64,000 nucleotides of DNA from Thraustochytrium sp. TN22 (taxonomy: Eukaryota; Sar; Bigyra; Thraustochytrida; Thraustochytriidae): NCBI GenBank assembly GCA_013306675.1, contig JABLUY010000093.1:1-64000 (forward strand), in the 5' to 3' direction. The notes under the pieces were generated by a model. The model made no database searches. It was not told where the DNA came from and saw only the letters and a list, made by a program, of their open reading frames with translations. Position numbers and translations under genes: made by a program. Positions 44,888 to 57,000 of the stretch are shown here, piece after piece (position 1 is the first letter of the stretch; the number at the start of each line of letters is the position of its first letter).

Positions 44888-45694
44888 TTTGGCCTTGGCC
44901 AGCCCGAGAAAACGCCAGGGCCCTGGCTGCCCGTCACGTCGAGTAAAAGGTATGATGTTCTGGTCAGATCTGCAGCAGGGGGGCTACCATCTGCGCGACT
45001 TGTTCGTGGCCTTCTTGGGGACCGCCATTCACCCCGTTCGCCGCCTTGGCATCTTTCCGTGTCACATGTCATGGCCGACTTGGCCACGCACGGCGCTGTC
45101 GCGCAAGATGGTCCGGCGAAGCGGTGCCTCCGTCTTGAGGTCATCGCCAAACCTGAAGGCCTGCTGCGGCCATGACGAAAATCGCAGCCCATGACGCCGC
45201 GGCTGGCGGGTTTCCCAAGGAGCCCTCCCACACCATCGCCTTCCGAGTCGCGGCCACGGTCAACGCGACGCGGGCACTTCGTTCGGCCGACACTGGCATC
45301 GGGGCAAGTTGCCAGCATGCCCGAGTGCCCCGCCATTGAACACACTGCTCAAGCTGTGATGCTGCCCACTGGCAGGCACGCACGCAAGCAGGTGAGGCTG
45401 GGACGGCCCTGGCTGGCCGCCAGGGCCTCGTCCGACAGCAAGAGGTTCCAGCCGTCTATCCCTGGCACAATGCACGTGATAGTTGGGACATGTGAGGTTA
45501 CCCAGACTCGAAGCTTCACTCTTCGCTCGGGCTCGGGCTTTCGGGGGAGACCTCGGGTCCACGCGTCGGAAACGGGCGTGCCAAAGCCGAGCAGGCCGGG
45601 GTCGGGACCGCGTGGCCGCTTCAGTGGCAGACAGACCCCAATCTCTCCCGCGAAATTCGTAAGCAACAGCCCGACTTGAAGAGAGGCAAAGAGA
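44888..45694. other. Intergenic with a small coding-like frame
   Basis: A frame of 55 codons at 45172-45339 starts MTKIAAHDAAAGGFPKEPSH and continues AFRVAATVNATRALRSADTG with protein-like codon use, but no family is recognised. A GRPW word near 45400 faintly recalls the OYE phosphate-binding loop, too short to claim. Confidence 0.35.
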
Positions 45695-46867
45695 ATGGCA
45701 CAGAGGACGAGCCTTTTGTCGGAAGTGGTGCTCGGCCAGGGCAGCAAGCATGAGCTGAGATTGGCCAATAGGGTTGCCATGGCGCCCATGACGCGTGGCA
45801 GGGCCACCGAGGAGCATGTGCCTACGGATATGATGGGCCAGTACTACGCGGACCGCGCGAACGCTGGGCTCATCATCTCGGAGGGAACCGGCATCGAACA
45901 GGGCGGCCTTGGCTGGTTCCGGGCCCCCGGCATCTGGAGCGAGGAGCAGGTCGAGGCGTGGAAGCCCATCGTGAAGAAGACGCATGAGGCCGGCGGCGCC
46001 TTCTTCCTGCAGCTCTGGCATATGGGCCGCCAGGGCCACTCGGACGGCTTCAAGGCCCAACCCGTCGCGCCGAGTCCCATCCCGCTCAGCGGCCAGGTCA
46101 CAGCGACGCACGGCGAGAAGAAGGACGCCGAGACGCCGCACGAGCTGACCACGGACGAAATCGCCGGCATTGTCGAGGCTTACGGCACCGCGGCACGCAA
46201 CGCGATCGTCGCCGGCTTTGACGGCGTCGAGGTGCACGGCGCCAACGGCTACCTGATCGACGTCTTCATCCAGTCCAAGACCAACCAGCGCACGGACGCG
46301 TACGGAGGATCGATCGAGAACCGCCTCCGCTTCCTTCGCGAAGCCGTGGATGAGGTCCTCAAGAATGTACCCAAGGAGCGCGTCGGCGTGCGCCTTTCAC
46401 CAAATGGCACCTTTGGCGAGATGGGCAGTGAGGATAACGTCGAGACCTTTAGCGAGGCCATTAGGCTCCTCGCCGGCAAGCGCATTGGCTTCATCCACTT
46501 GATGGACGGCCTTGGCTTCGGTTTCCACGAGAAATGTGACCCTTTCACCGCCAAAATGGCTCGCGATCTTATCCGTGAGGTGCAGGCCGAGGCCAGCGTC
46601 GCCACCGCGCTCATCGCCAACGTTGGATACACGCAGGAAACCGCGGAGGACCAGATCCGCGATGCCGAGGCCGAGTCGCCCAAGGTCGAGCAGCTCGTCG
46701 CCTTCGGCAGGCCCTTTATCTCCAACCCGGACCTTGTCGACCGCTTTCGCCATGGCTGGGAGCTCTCCCCGGACGCAAGCCCTGCCACGTGGTGGACTCG
46801 GGGATCTGAGGGCGCGGAGGGTTACAACACCTTTCCGATGCATGACGACATTGACGAGAGCGAATAA
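45695..46867 (+). CDS. Old Yellow Enzyme family ene-reductase, copy 5
   Basis: A predicted protein of 390 residues. Intact motifs: NRVAMAPMTRGRATEEHVP, FLQLWHMGRQGHSDGF, VEVHGANGYLIDVF with the His/Asn pair and Tyr, TDAYGGSIENRLRF, VGVRLSPNG and AFGRPFISNPDLV. The substrate loop differs from the other copies: TATHGEKKDAETPHEL instead of TARNHEKKDPETPHAL. The end is also private (TWWTRGSEGAEGYNTF, acidic tail). The ATG is at 45695. Expected to bind FMN and reduce activated alkenes. Confidence 0.93.
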   Translation: MAQRTSLLSEVVLGQGSKHELRLANRVAMAPMTRGRATEEHVPTDMMGQYYADRANAGLIISEGTGIEQGGLGWFRAPGIWSEEQVEAWKPIVKKTHEAGGAFFLQLWHMGRQGHSDGFKAQPVAPSPIPLSGQVTATHGEKKDAETPHELTTDEIAGIVEAYGTAARNAIVAGFDGVEVHGANGYLIDVFIQSKTNQRTDAYGGSIENRLRFLREAVDEVLKNVPKERVGVRLSPNGTFGEMGSEDNVETFSEAIRLLAGKRIGFIHLMDGLGFGFHEKCDPFTAKMARDLIREVQAEASVATALIANVGYTQETAEDQIRDAEAESPKVEQLVAFGRPFISNPDLVDRFRHGWELSPDASPATWWTRGSEGAEGYNTFPMHDDIDESE

Positions 46868-47139
46868 ACGTAACAGAATGGCCACGAGATTCCTATCTTT
46901 CGGAAATCATGAATTTTTCATCATCACCCGCGCCGCGCCGCCGCCGCGCCGCCGCGCTCGGAGTCCGGGTCAGAGTCCGAGTCATCCGCGAAAAGCAAGC
47001 CATGAAGCTTGGAAGCTTCGCCAGGCTACCGGCCGCGGCCCCACTGTCACCACTCGCAGTCATGTGTCTTCACAGCAGCCAGGGCGGGCAGGCAGACTGC
47101 TAACTAAGCTTATTGCGAAGGCGCGAAGGTGCACGCACG

Positions 47140-48279
47140 ATGGCATCTTCAGGCTCCCCGAAGCTGCTCATGGAAGTTGAGCTCGGTCAGGGCTCGGAGC
47201 ATAAGCTCAAGCTAGCGAACCGGGTCGTCATGGCGCCCATGACACGGGGCAGGGCCGGCAAAGACCACGTGCCGTCCGACATCATGGCTAAATATTACGC
47301 AGATCGCGCCGGCGCCGGGCTCATCATTACAGAAGCCACCGGCATCGCGCAGAGCGGCCTGGGGTGGTTCCGTGCCCCCGGCATCTGGGACCAGCACCAG
47401 GTCGACGCGTGGCGGCTCGTGGTGGAGCGCACGCACCGAGCGGGCGCGCCCATCTATCTGCAAGTCTGCCACATGGGCCGCCAGGGCCATGCGGGCATTT
47501 TAAAGACCTCGCCGGTCGCGCCAACCTCCCTTCCGCTCGGCGACGAGACGGATGCGCCGCGGGAGCTCAAACTTGGCGAGATCCCTTCCATCGTCAAGGC
47601 CTTTGGTGCCGCGGCCCGCAACGCGCTGGCCGCGGGCTTCGACGGCGTCGAGATCAACGCCGCGAACGGCTTCCTCATCGACCAATTCACGCAGAGCACC
47701 TCCAACAAGCGCACGGACGCCTATGGCGGCTCCGTCGAGAAGCGCCTGCGCTTCCTTCGGGAGGTCGTCGAAGAGGTGCTCACCGTGGTTCCAAAGGAGC
47801 GCGTCGGTGTGCGCGTGTCGCCGAATGGTGTCCAAGGCGAGATGGGCAGCCAAGACAACGTGAAAACCTTTACGGAGGCGATCATGCTCCTCGCCAGCCT
47901 GCGCATTGGCTACATTCACCTCCTCGATGGCCTCGCCTGGGGCTTCCATGCCTTGTGTGAGCCGTTCACAGCCAAAATGGCTCGAGACCTCATCCGCAAG
48001 GTGCAGGCCACCCAGGGCATCGCCACAGTACTCGTGTGCAACGCGGGCTACACGCAGGTGTCCGCAGAGAACCAGATCGAGGCAGCCGCGTCGGAACATC
48101 CGCGTGTAGAACAGGTGATTGCCTTCGGGCGCCCCTTCCTCTCTAATCCAGACCTCGTGGACCGCTTTCGCAACGGTTGGGAGCTAGCACCCGTCCCGCA
48201 TCCTTCGGTGTGGACGGCCGCAAGTCGCGACAATCCTGAGCAGGGGTACAACAGCTTCCCCAAGGCGAGGCGAGCATGA
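47140..48279 (+). CDS. Old Yellow Enzyme homolog with altered active site, copy 6
   Basis: A predicted protein of 379 residues, clearly an OYE: NRVVMAPMTRGRAGKDHVP, TDAYGGSVEKRLRF, VGVRVSPNG and AFGRPFLSNPDLV are kept, so FMN binding is probable. Three active-site residues are changed. The Trp of LQLWHMGR is Cys110 (LQVCHMGR), the substrate-binding His is Asn173, and the proton-donor Tyr is Phe178 (INAANGFLIDQF). The loop between them is about ten residues shorter and lacks the NHEKKDPE segment. The frame is intact and the rest is conserved, so selection appears to maintain it. It may use other substrates, act without a Tyr proton donor, or be non-catalytic. The ATG is at 47140-47142 (MASSGSPKLL). 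Confidence 0.9.
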   Translation: MASSGSPKLLMEVELGQGSEHKLKLANRVVMAPMTRGRAGKDHVPSDIMAKYYADRAGAGLIITEATGIAQSGLGWFRAPGIWDQHQVDAWRLVVERTHRAGAPIYLQVCHMGRQGHAGILKTSPVAPTSLPLGDETDAPRELKLGEIPSIVKAFGAAARNALAAGFDGVEINAANGFLIDQFTQSTSNKRTDAYGGSVEKRLRFLREVVEEVLTVVPKERVGVRVSPNGVQGEMGSQDNVKTFTEAIMLLASLRIGYIHLLDGLAWGFHALCEPFTAKMARDLIRKVQATQGIATVLVCNAGYTQVSAENQIEAAASEHPRVEQVIAFGRPFLSNPDLVDRFRNGWELAPVPHPSVWTAASRDNPEQGYNSFPKARRA

Positions 48280-48525
48280 GTCCAGGCGAAGGCGGCACGC
48301 ATTGACAAGGACACGCACGTTCGAGCTCATGGCTTACGCCATCAACCAAGCTCTTAATAACTGTAAGGCCCAGCTAGCTAGCTAGCTGTAGCCAGTCGGA
48401 GCTCAAACTTGTAGCTGAAGAGCTTGTTTGTCGTTTACCTTTCTCTCTTTCTCTCTTGGACCTACACATCAATCACTACTCACGCACGCACCTTGCGCTT
48501 GTCGTCGTTGTTGCGCGCTCGCAAT
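48280..48525. other. Convergent 3' flanks
   Basis: The gap between the ends of OYE copy 6 and the HECT gene. A GCTA tetranucleotide run lies at about 48372-48388. No gene. Confidence 0.5.
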
Positions 48526-51500
48526 CTACATGTCGTCATCGTCGTCGTCGTCATCAAGGCGGCTGTGACCCGAGGCCTGGATATCTGCGGCGTTGCGAGC
48601 CACAGTGGTCTCGTCCATGTCGATGGCGATACAATGGGTTACGGCGTAGAGCAGCTTCTCGGCGCAGGTCTCCTTGCTAGTGTACATGGGTAAGTCGAGC
48701 GAGAAGAAGCAGGTGTGAGCGGTCGGGAGCATCTTGTCGGCGGTGAGGGGCCCGCGCACGGAGAGCTTGGAGATCTTGTGCTTGCGGTCCCAGTCCTGCG
48801 AGGACGAAGGCAAGCGAGAGCGGCCCCAGACAAAGCGCAGGTAGCGCTGGCGGTCCTCCTGCGAAAAGTCCTGGAGGACCTGCCAGAACAGCTGAATGGA
48901 TGGCGTAGTCTCGGTGATGCCATCACCGTAAATGGTGTTGGCCTTGAGGATGTCAATGTCGACCTCGGGAGGCCCGCACACCGTGAGCTCCAGCTCCTCC
49001 GCGGTGAAGATGCTCAGCAGGTTGCGCGGGACCTGCGTGGCCAGGCCACGCGCGATGGCTGCACAGGGCCGGTCCAGCTCGTGCAGGCGCGCGCGCAGGA
49101 GAGCGCGCACGTAGTCGTCGCGACGCTTGAGCGTGACGGGCGTTGCGTTGCCACCCGGTACAAGCTCCACGACGCGCCCGTCTGAGCCCTTCATGGTGAA
49201 CTTGAGGTCGAGTCGCGCCAGCTCCTCCTCGTCACGTACCGACGTCACGGCCTGGACCAGCTTGTAAAAGCCTAGATCGAAAGCGCGCACGTCCTCGAGC
49301 GACACATTGTCGCTGCAGAGCTGCTTCCACACGAACGAGGGCATGTCCAGCACGAAGGGGTTCTTGGTGCGCATCGCGATGCCCATGAGCTTGCCCACGA
49401 ACTCGAACATGCGGAGGCTGATGTGCGTCGTCGCCGAGGCTGCCGGGAGCCACTTGCCGCGACACTCGCCCGCATTTGCCACCTGGTTCGGGCATGGTAC
49501 GAAGAGCGGCAGCGCCGGCGTCAGCAGCTCCTGGCACGCCTGGTTGAAGACGTCGCGGTACGGCCCGCCGTAGTCGTCGGCGCGCTCGCCCGCCAGAATG
49601 GTGTACCAGGCGCGGTGCGAGTTGCGCAGCAGACTGGCGTCCTGTACCGCCGGCGTCGGCGCTAGCAGCGGGTTGCGCTCCGACTTCTCCTCCGACCCGT
49701 TGCCGTGCAGCTGCGAGAAGAGCTGCCCAAAGACCGTGCGCGTGCCCTTGAGGTCGACGCGCCCTGACTTGAGGAACTGCGCCGCCTTGTTACGGTCCAG
49801 CGTCACCGTCGGGACCTTGTTCTGCTGCATCCAGTGGTCGTCGCCCGAGTGCGAATCCGTCAGCACGCGCTCGAAGAGCGCCTTCTTCACCGAACTCATG
49901 ACCAGGCCGCGCACATTGCGGAGCGCCGCCGCCAGGGCGGACTCGTGTGTCGCACAGCTCAGATCGATAAGCGGCAACACGTGCGCCAGCCGCCGGTTGA
50001 AGTTGCGCAGCACCAAGAAGCGCAGCTGCAGCGTTAGCAGGGGCACGTCTTCGAGCAGCTTGTAGTGCATGAGCTCGTCCTGCGTCGGCTCGAGGTCATT
50101 CGGCGACAGCGTGAGCGGGTCCTCGCCCCGCTTCGAGCACACCGTGTTCACGAGCCGCACCAGCTCGCAATCGTGCTCAAGCGTCAGCGGCGCGAACATG
50201 CGGTGGAAGAGCTCCAGCCGCGCCCGGTTGCGCGGCTCCTCCGCGATGCGCTTCGTCGTCTTGCGCGAGTACAGCGGCGAGATGGTCATCCGGTAGCCCC
50301 ACTCCTTGGTGGTCGGCGACCGCTTTCGTTCCCGCTCCCGCTCGCCGTGCGCGCGCCGCGACGAGGATGAGGACGAGGACGAGGACGAGGACGAGGACTG
50401 CGCGTGTGTCCCAGACCCGCCTGCGCCGGGTCCGGACGACGACGCTCCGTCCTGCTGCCCAGTCCCGCCCGCACTGCCCGCCGCGTCATCGTCGACGCCA
50501 GCCGACGAGATCGTGTACTCTCGCTGGATGATGCGGTTCGAGGCCGACGTCTGCTGCAGCGCTGCAACCGCGGCGGCGGCCGTGGCGGACGCGCCATCCT
50601 CGTCGCCGTCCATAAAGCCCTCCGCCTCATCCACCTGGTCCAGGTCCAGCCGCGCGTTCACGTGGTGCAACCAGCCCTCCTCCTCCGCGAGGACCTCCTC
50701 GGCCGCCTCGGCAGCGCGCCGCTCGGCATCCTGCTTGCTCTCCTCCGCCATGCGGTCTGAGTGCGTAATGAGGTACTCCGCAGCGCGGTTCAGGTCCTGG
50801 TTTGACGCGTTTAGCGCCTGCACGCACCATTCCACCGGGTACCCGAGGGCGGAGAGCACCTGCGCCATTTCATTCAGCTGCGACGAAGAAGATGAGCCGC
50901 CGCCAGCGCCTGTGCTGGCCGCAGTTGCGCTTGACCTGCTGCCATGGCCGTCCGTCAAGTCGACGATTTCCTCGACCTCGCCGAGCTCCTCGCCTTCGTT
51001 CGTGCTGCTGTAGTGGCTGCTCAGAGAGGTCATCCTATTGGCAGTTGTCGTCGACGTCGTCGTCGTTGTTGTGGTCGCCGTTGCGCCGCCTTCTCGGCCT
51101 TCGCCACTCCCATCCTGGTCCACCTCGGAAAGCAGGCCGCCTGCGCTCGTCGAGGAGGTCTCCTGGTCCGCATCGGACCACCGCCGCCGCCGCGAGCTGC
51201 GATGCCGCACGAGCGAAACGCGCGACGGGACGCCACCCACCCCGGTAGACATTGCGCTGCCACCCGAGGAGGATGCGCCCGTCCGCGTGCGCGAAGAACC
51301 GCGCCGCGAACGGCGCGACGAGGATGAAGACGAAGACCCCCCACCGCCGTTGCCGCCGTTGCCGCCGCTGCTACTGCTGCCGTTGTTGGTGGTGGTGCGC
51401 GAAGCGATGCGTGCCGTGGCATGCTGCTGCTCGAAGCTGCTGCGCAGCTGGTGCAAAATGGTGGCAGTCTCGTGGTCCATGGGCGTGGAACCAGACAACA

Positions 51501-52901
51501 GGGTGATCTGGTCATCCTTGTTGTAGAACGAAAACGTGGGCACCAGTTCGTTGCCTGGCTGGAGAATCGTGGACGGCAGGGGCAGCCGGTTGAAGGCCAC
51601 GCCCCAGTCCTCGCCGTTCACCGCCAAGGACATGCAGCGCCGCGGGATGTCCACTGTCACGCGAACAACATCGTTCGCCTTGAGCCGCTTGCCAAAGCGA
51701 TGGCGCACCTTGCGGCCGCCGTGCCAGCACGCCATGCAGCCGATCCAGCCCCACCCCTTGTCGTCGCTGCCCAGGTAGTTGGTGACCTTCGCCGACTTCA
51801 TGGCCACCCCGAAGAAGATGTTGGCCGAAGGGCCCGTGCGGTCCACACGCACCTCCCAGCTGTTCACGCCCGACGAGAAGCCCGTCGTGGTGAAGACCGT
51901 CTGCCAGGTCTTGTCTTTCCGTAGTGTTGCCGTCAGGCCACCGTTCGTGATGCGAATCTCCGGCGCCTTGTAGTCCGCTGTCTTGTAAAAGGCCCAGTCC
52001 ATGCGCTGCGGAACGGGGAACTCGTAGTGCATCGTGCACGAAGGCACGTGCACGGAGCTCGACCCAAAGTTGCCCTGCAACGCCTCCACGTGAAGGTTGC
52101 GCCGCACCTGGCGGTTCGGCAGCCGCGCGTCGCACGTCAGCACAAGCGTCTTGCCAAAGGCAGTCGCGCAACGGCGATCAAAGCGCACGACGAGCGCCTC
52201 GGCTCCCGGCAGCGTCACCTCGCCCTTGATTCGTTTCGACGAGAACGGGTGCGTGCTCTCCACCATGGCCGTGTTACTCGAGAGCACCAGCTTCAGAAAG
52301 GTGTCCTCGGCCATCAGGAACTCGCTCGGCAGGCGCACGCGGTCGCGGTGCACGAGCGCCTCCATGATGGCAGCCAGCTCCGACAGCTGCTGGAACCAGT
52401 TCTCCTGACTCGTCAGCGGATCATCCTCGGCGTCATCCTGCTGCCCTGCCGCCCGCGCACCCTTCTTGGCGGCGACGTCCGCCCCGCGCGCCGCCTCGGC
52501 ATCCTCCGCGTCTCGCGCCGCGGCCGACTTGGCCACGCTGCTGTCCCGCAGAAAGGTCACGCGAAGCGGGCGCTCCGTCTTGATCATTGACCACATCTTG
52601 TGCCGGTCGTATTCCGAGATGCGTCGGTCCCTGAGCTCCCAGAAGATGTCCCCGGGCTCTACACCAAAGTCCGCCGCAGCGCCGTTCTCCTTGACGTGGT
52701 GCACGAGCAAGATGTCCTTGTTGGACAGAATTTCGATGCCCAGGGAGCCGTCAAACTCCACCGTGAAAAACTTCGGCTTGGTCTCGCCGCTCCGTGCAGC
52801 GACCTCGCCGGCCGCCGCCGCTCCGCCCTCGTCATCGCCCCCCTCCGCGTCGGACTCGTGACCGGCCCCGGGCCGTGCCTCCACGGCCGGATTGCCTTCC
52901 G

Positions 52902-52934
<33 letters not shown>

Positions 52935-54028
52935 TGGTCGCCTTCGTGCCAGCACCCGGCTCGTCCGAAGAGGCGGCGGCCGCCGCAGCCGCCGCGGCGC
53001 TCTCCATCACGTCCAGAGAGTCGTTCCTGCGCTGCGTCAGACTCACCGAGACAAAGACCTCGGCAAGCGCGCACAACAGGCTTGAAAAGAGCGGCATCTC
53101 GTCCATGATACCGTCCTTGGGCTTTTGCGCCTGTCTCTTGTACAGCGACTCCATCTGCACGCGCAGCTCCAGCAGCTCGGTGCCGAGCTTGCCGCGCAGC
53201 GAGTCCGCCGGTGTCCGGCGGATCACCATCGCCAGCATGCGGATCGCCTTGATGCGCACTGTCGGCGTGGCCGTCCGGCTGAAGCGCAGCAGCGCGTGGA
53301 CGAGCTGCGGACTGAAGACGCGCCGCGACCAAGGACCCATGCCGTTCTTCTCGTTCGAGTCGAATTCTGACAGCAGCTGCAGGATCCAGAGCAGCAGCTC
53401 CGACGACCCGTGGTTCGAGTTTGTTGTGGAGGCCAGGCCAAGGTGGTATGGCCGCAGATCCTCCTCCATCTTCACGGTCTGCGAGGGCTTGTGCGCCGAC
53501 GCAGCCGCAGCCGCGGCCGTCGTGGGCGCCGTCGCAGGCGCTAGTGCGCCAGCGGCACCGCCCACGCCAGCCGTCGCATGCGAGGCCATATTGGCCACAG
53601 AAAACTTGGTCGTAAGCTCCAGCCCGTGCAGCATGTGGCTCTTGGTCTCCTCCTCCGTCGAGCTCTTCTTGGATTCCATGCACAGGCGCGCCTCGATCGT
53701 CGCCGCGTCCACGCGAGAGAGCGACATGAGCTTATTTTTCTCCCGCGCGCGCTCGCGGCTCGCCGCCACCGCCGCCGCGCCCGTGACAGGCGCCTCGGCA
53801 CCGCCCGACCCGTCCAAGCGGGCCGCCGCCCCGAGCCGCAGGCCCGACAAGGGCTGGTCCTCCTTGGCCAGCACCGGCACAAAGGTGCGCGAGCTGTTGT
53901 CGATCTCCCAGATCGACACGCCCACCGCACGGGCGCGAGCTGAGCTCGCGCCCGCGCGGCTCCCGCGCCCGAGCACATCGTCAGCAGCGGGGCTGTGGCC
54001 GCTGGTTCCTCCTCCTCCTCCTCCTCCT

Positions 54029-54059
<31 letters not shown>

Positions 54060-57000
54060 TGCTACTGCTGCTGCTGCTGCTGCTGCTTGTGCCGGCGCTG
54101 CGCCGCGAGATGAGGCCGCCGGCTCGCGTTCCGTGCGGGCTCGAGCTTAGCGGCGCGGAGGTCCCGGAACCGCCGTGAATCGAAGAGCGCAGCGAGTGGG
54201 CGCCAGCGCTCGTCGCGTTGCCGCCATCTCGCATCGCGTCGCCCGGCCCGCTACCCTGCTTCGTCTTGTCCGGGCGCCACGACCACAGGCCGTGCTGCAG
54301 CGTCGACAGCTGCACGCAGCTGCGGTGCACGCACCGCAATTGCTGCAGGCCCTCTCGCTTCGGATCCGGCTCCTTGGGTGAGTGGCCCTTGACCGCGACG
54401 CAGCCCAGCGCCACATAGCCCTCCGGAGGCACGGGCTGCCACAGCGAAACCTGCTCGTCATCTTCGGCGTCCGAATTCTGCCAGATCAGCCGGAACCGCG
54501 CCGGCGACACCAGAAGCGGCAGCCCGTTCGCGGTCGTCGTCTTGCCGCCCATGCCGTCATCGTCGCTCACAACCGTCACGGGCGTCGGCCGGTCCATCTC
54601 CACCGCGTTCGTGCCGGGTGTCGCCACGTCGCCAAGGATGCAGAATCCGGAGTCTGCAAACGGCCGCCAGATGCGCACTGTCGGCCCGCGTTCCACCGTA
54701 ACGTCGCGCTTCTCCTTCTTGAGCGGGTCAAGCTGCTCCTCGACACGCGTCTTCTTGTCGTTCCAAATCTCCTGCAGCTGAATCGAAGGGCCAGCCTGAA
54801 GACCACCCGGCAGGAACTGCCACGGCCCGCGCGCCAGCAGCACCAGCTCATGCAGTACATCCTCCGCCAGCGACCGCAGCACTGAGGCCCGCCACAGCTC
54901 TTCGTCTGCGTGCAGGCGCAACGCCTTGGTCATGCGCCGATCCGTGGTGCTCGACGGCGGCGCCTCCATCAGGATCTCGGTTCCTTTGCGCAGCCGGACC
55001 GTCTTTGACTTTTCCTCATCCTCGCCCTCCGCGACGACTACTTCGAACTCCGGGACCGACGCCTCTCGCAGCTTATGACTCGAAGATCCAGTGCTGGCCA
55101 CGGATGCCAGCCGAGGCTGTAACTGTTGTTGTTGTTGTTGTTGCTGCTGCTGCTGCTGCTGCTGTAATACTATCGCTTCGGCGTCCTGCCCCCCAATGGC
55201 ATCAACATAATTGAGCGGGATGAGCCCGACAGCACCGGACTTGATGTCCTTGGCCTTTCCCCAGCCGCTCTTGGTAGCGCCCAAGACAATGACTGTGTCG
55301 TCCTTCTTGATGGACAGGTCGCCCTCCCGCTGCGGCACAAAGTCGTAAAGCACGCGCGCGAGCTGCTGGAACTCCTCCTGGCGCGCCGCTTCAGCATTCC
55401 TGCCCGGCTCGGAGTTCACCGCGCCGCCCTGAGAGCCGCCGGCGGCCGCGCCAGCGCCGGCGTCGACGACGGCGCTAGCACCGGCGTCGACGCTGGCGTC
55501 CGTCTCCGCGCCCGCGTCTGGCTCAGGATCCTCACCACGCAGGCTTACGCGCTGCACGACGCCCTCCCGCACGAATAGCGCCGCGCCCGACTCGTCAAAC
55601 CACCAGATGCGCTGGCCTGACTGCAGCGCCTCCAACGAAGGAGCGAACTGGGGCGCGCCAGGCCCCAGCGACTTGCCGGCATGCCTCCACGCATCCAAAG
55701 CCTCCGGGAGGGAAACCTCTCCAGAGGCCTTGGAACGATGCGGCGCGCTCGCGCGCGCCACCTCCTCGGCAAAGACGAGGAGCAGCTTGCGCCGCAGGAC
55801 CTGGATCGGGTCGCCGCGGTCCACCTCCTGCGAGATGGTTCCGGAGCGAATGTCCTTGCGAATCGAGTCCGGGAAGGCGCGGATGTAGTTCCGCAAAAAG
55901 TTACGGCCCGATCCGTCCATCGCCAGCAGCTTCTCCTGCATGTCCTCAATGAGGTGGCTGTCAGACCCGGTCGGCGGCGGCAGCGCTACGTTCAGGCCGG
56001 CCCCGGACGCCTCACTCTGCACCATGAGGGAGTTCTCCAGAATGGAGACGGTCGCCTGGCGTGCATGGGACACGAAGAGCTGGCGTGCCGTCTCCCAGAG
56101 CTCCGCATTCACCTGGCGCGCGCCGCACCCAAGCGGCGGGAGGCTCAGCCGGTTCGAGTTGCGGCTTTTCCGCGGATCCGACAGCGCGCGGGCATCCGGG
56201 GCGTCCTGGCGCGCCTCGGCGCTCCCGCCACCCGCGCCGCCCGCGGCGGCCCCCGCGCCGCCTGTGCCACCACCGTCGCCGCCGCCGCCAGTCGGTGCGC
56301 CCACGCCGGTCGAGACGGCGATAGGGGCCGCGGTGCTCTTGTAGATCTCGTACGTGCGGTTGTGGGCATCCTGGTCGTCCTCCGCGAGGTTGATGGCGAG
56401 CATATCGGTGCTGGAAAGCGTGTCGCCATCGTCCTTGCAGCATTCGTTGATGATGCGCGTCGAACTGAGGTCCTCCTCCGACACGTCCTCGTTCTCCAAC
56501 AGCCAGTGGATGGCGTCCGAGAGCGAGCTCGTGGTACAGATGGCGTGCGCACAGATCTTGCGCGAGTAACCCAGGGCAGTGAGCATACGCGCCTCGGCCA
56601 CGGTGCGCGCGATGAGAGCCTGCTCGTTGGCCCGCAGCCAGTTGCGCGCGCGCGGCAGCTGATGATCGGTCGCCTCAAGAGCGCGAACGCACCACGCCTT
56701 GGGCAGCTTGAGGTCGTCGCTGAGGCGCTCTGCGAGCTCCAACGGGTCCGGAAGTGGAATGCCAGCGTCCTTTTCGAAGCCGCCCAAGGCCTCCACCTCG
56801 GCGGGCGAGAGCACGTATGAGCGGAGCTGCAGGCGCGCGATGTCCACGGCAGGCGCATCCTTGGCTTGGTCCATGTCGCGGAAGAGGCAAAACGAAGAAT
56901 CGAGCGCCCACCGGTCGTCCTCCAAAATAAGGATCTGCTGACGCGGGCCCTGGTGCTGAAGGACCACCTGACGCGTGCCGTTTACGTAAAAGCAAATCTC

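Noticed and set aside
45395-45450. Second OYE fragment (GRPWLAA...KRF)
   Set aside because: Only a few residues match in two words; could be chance.
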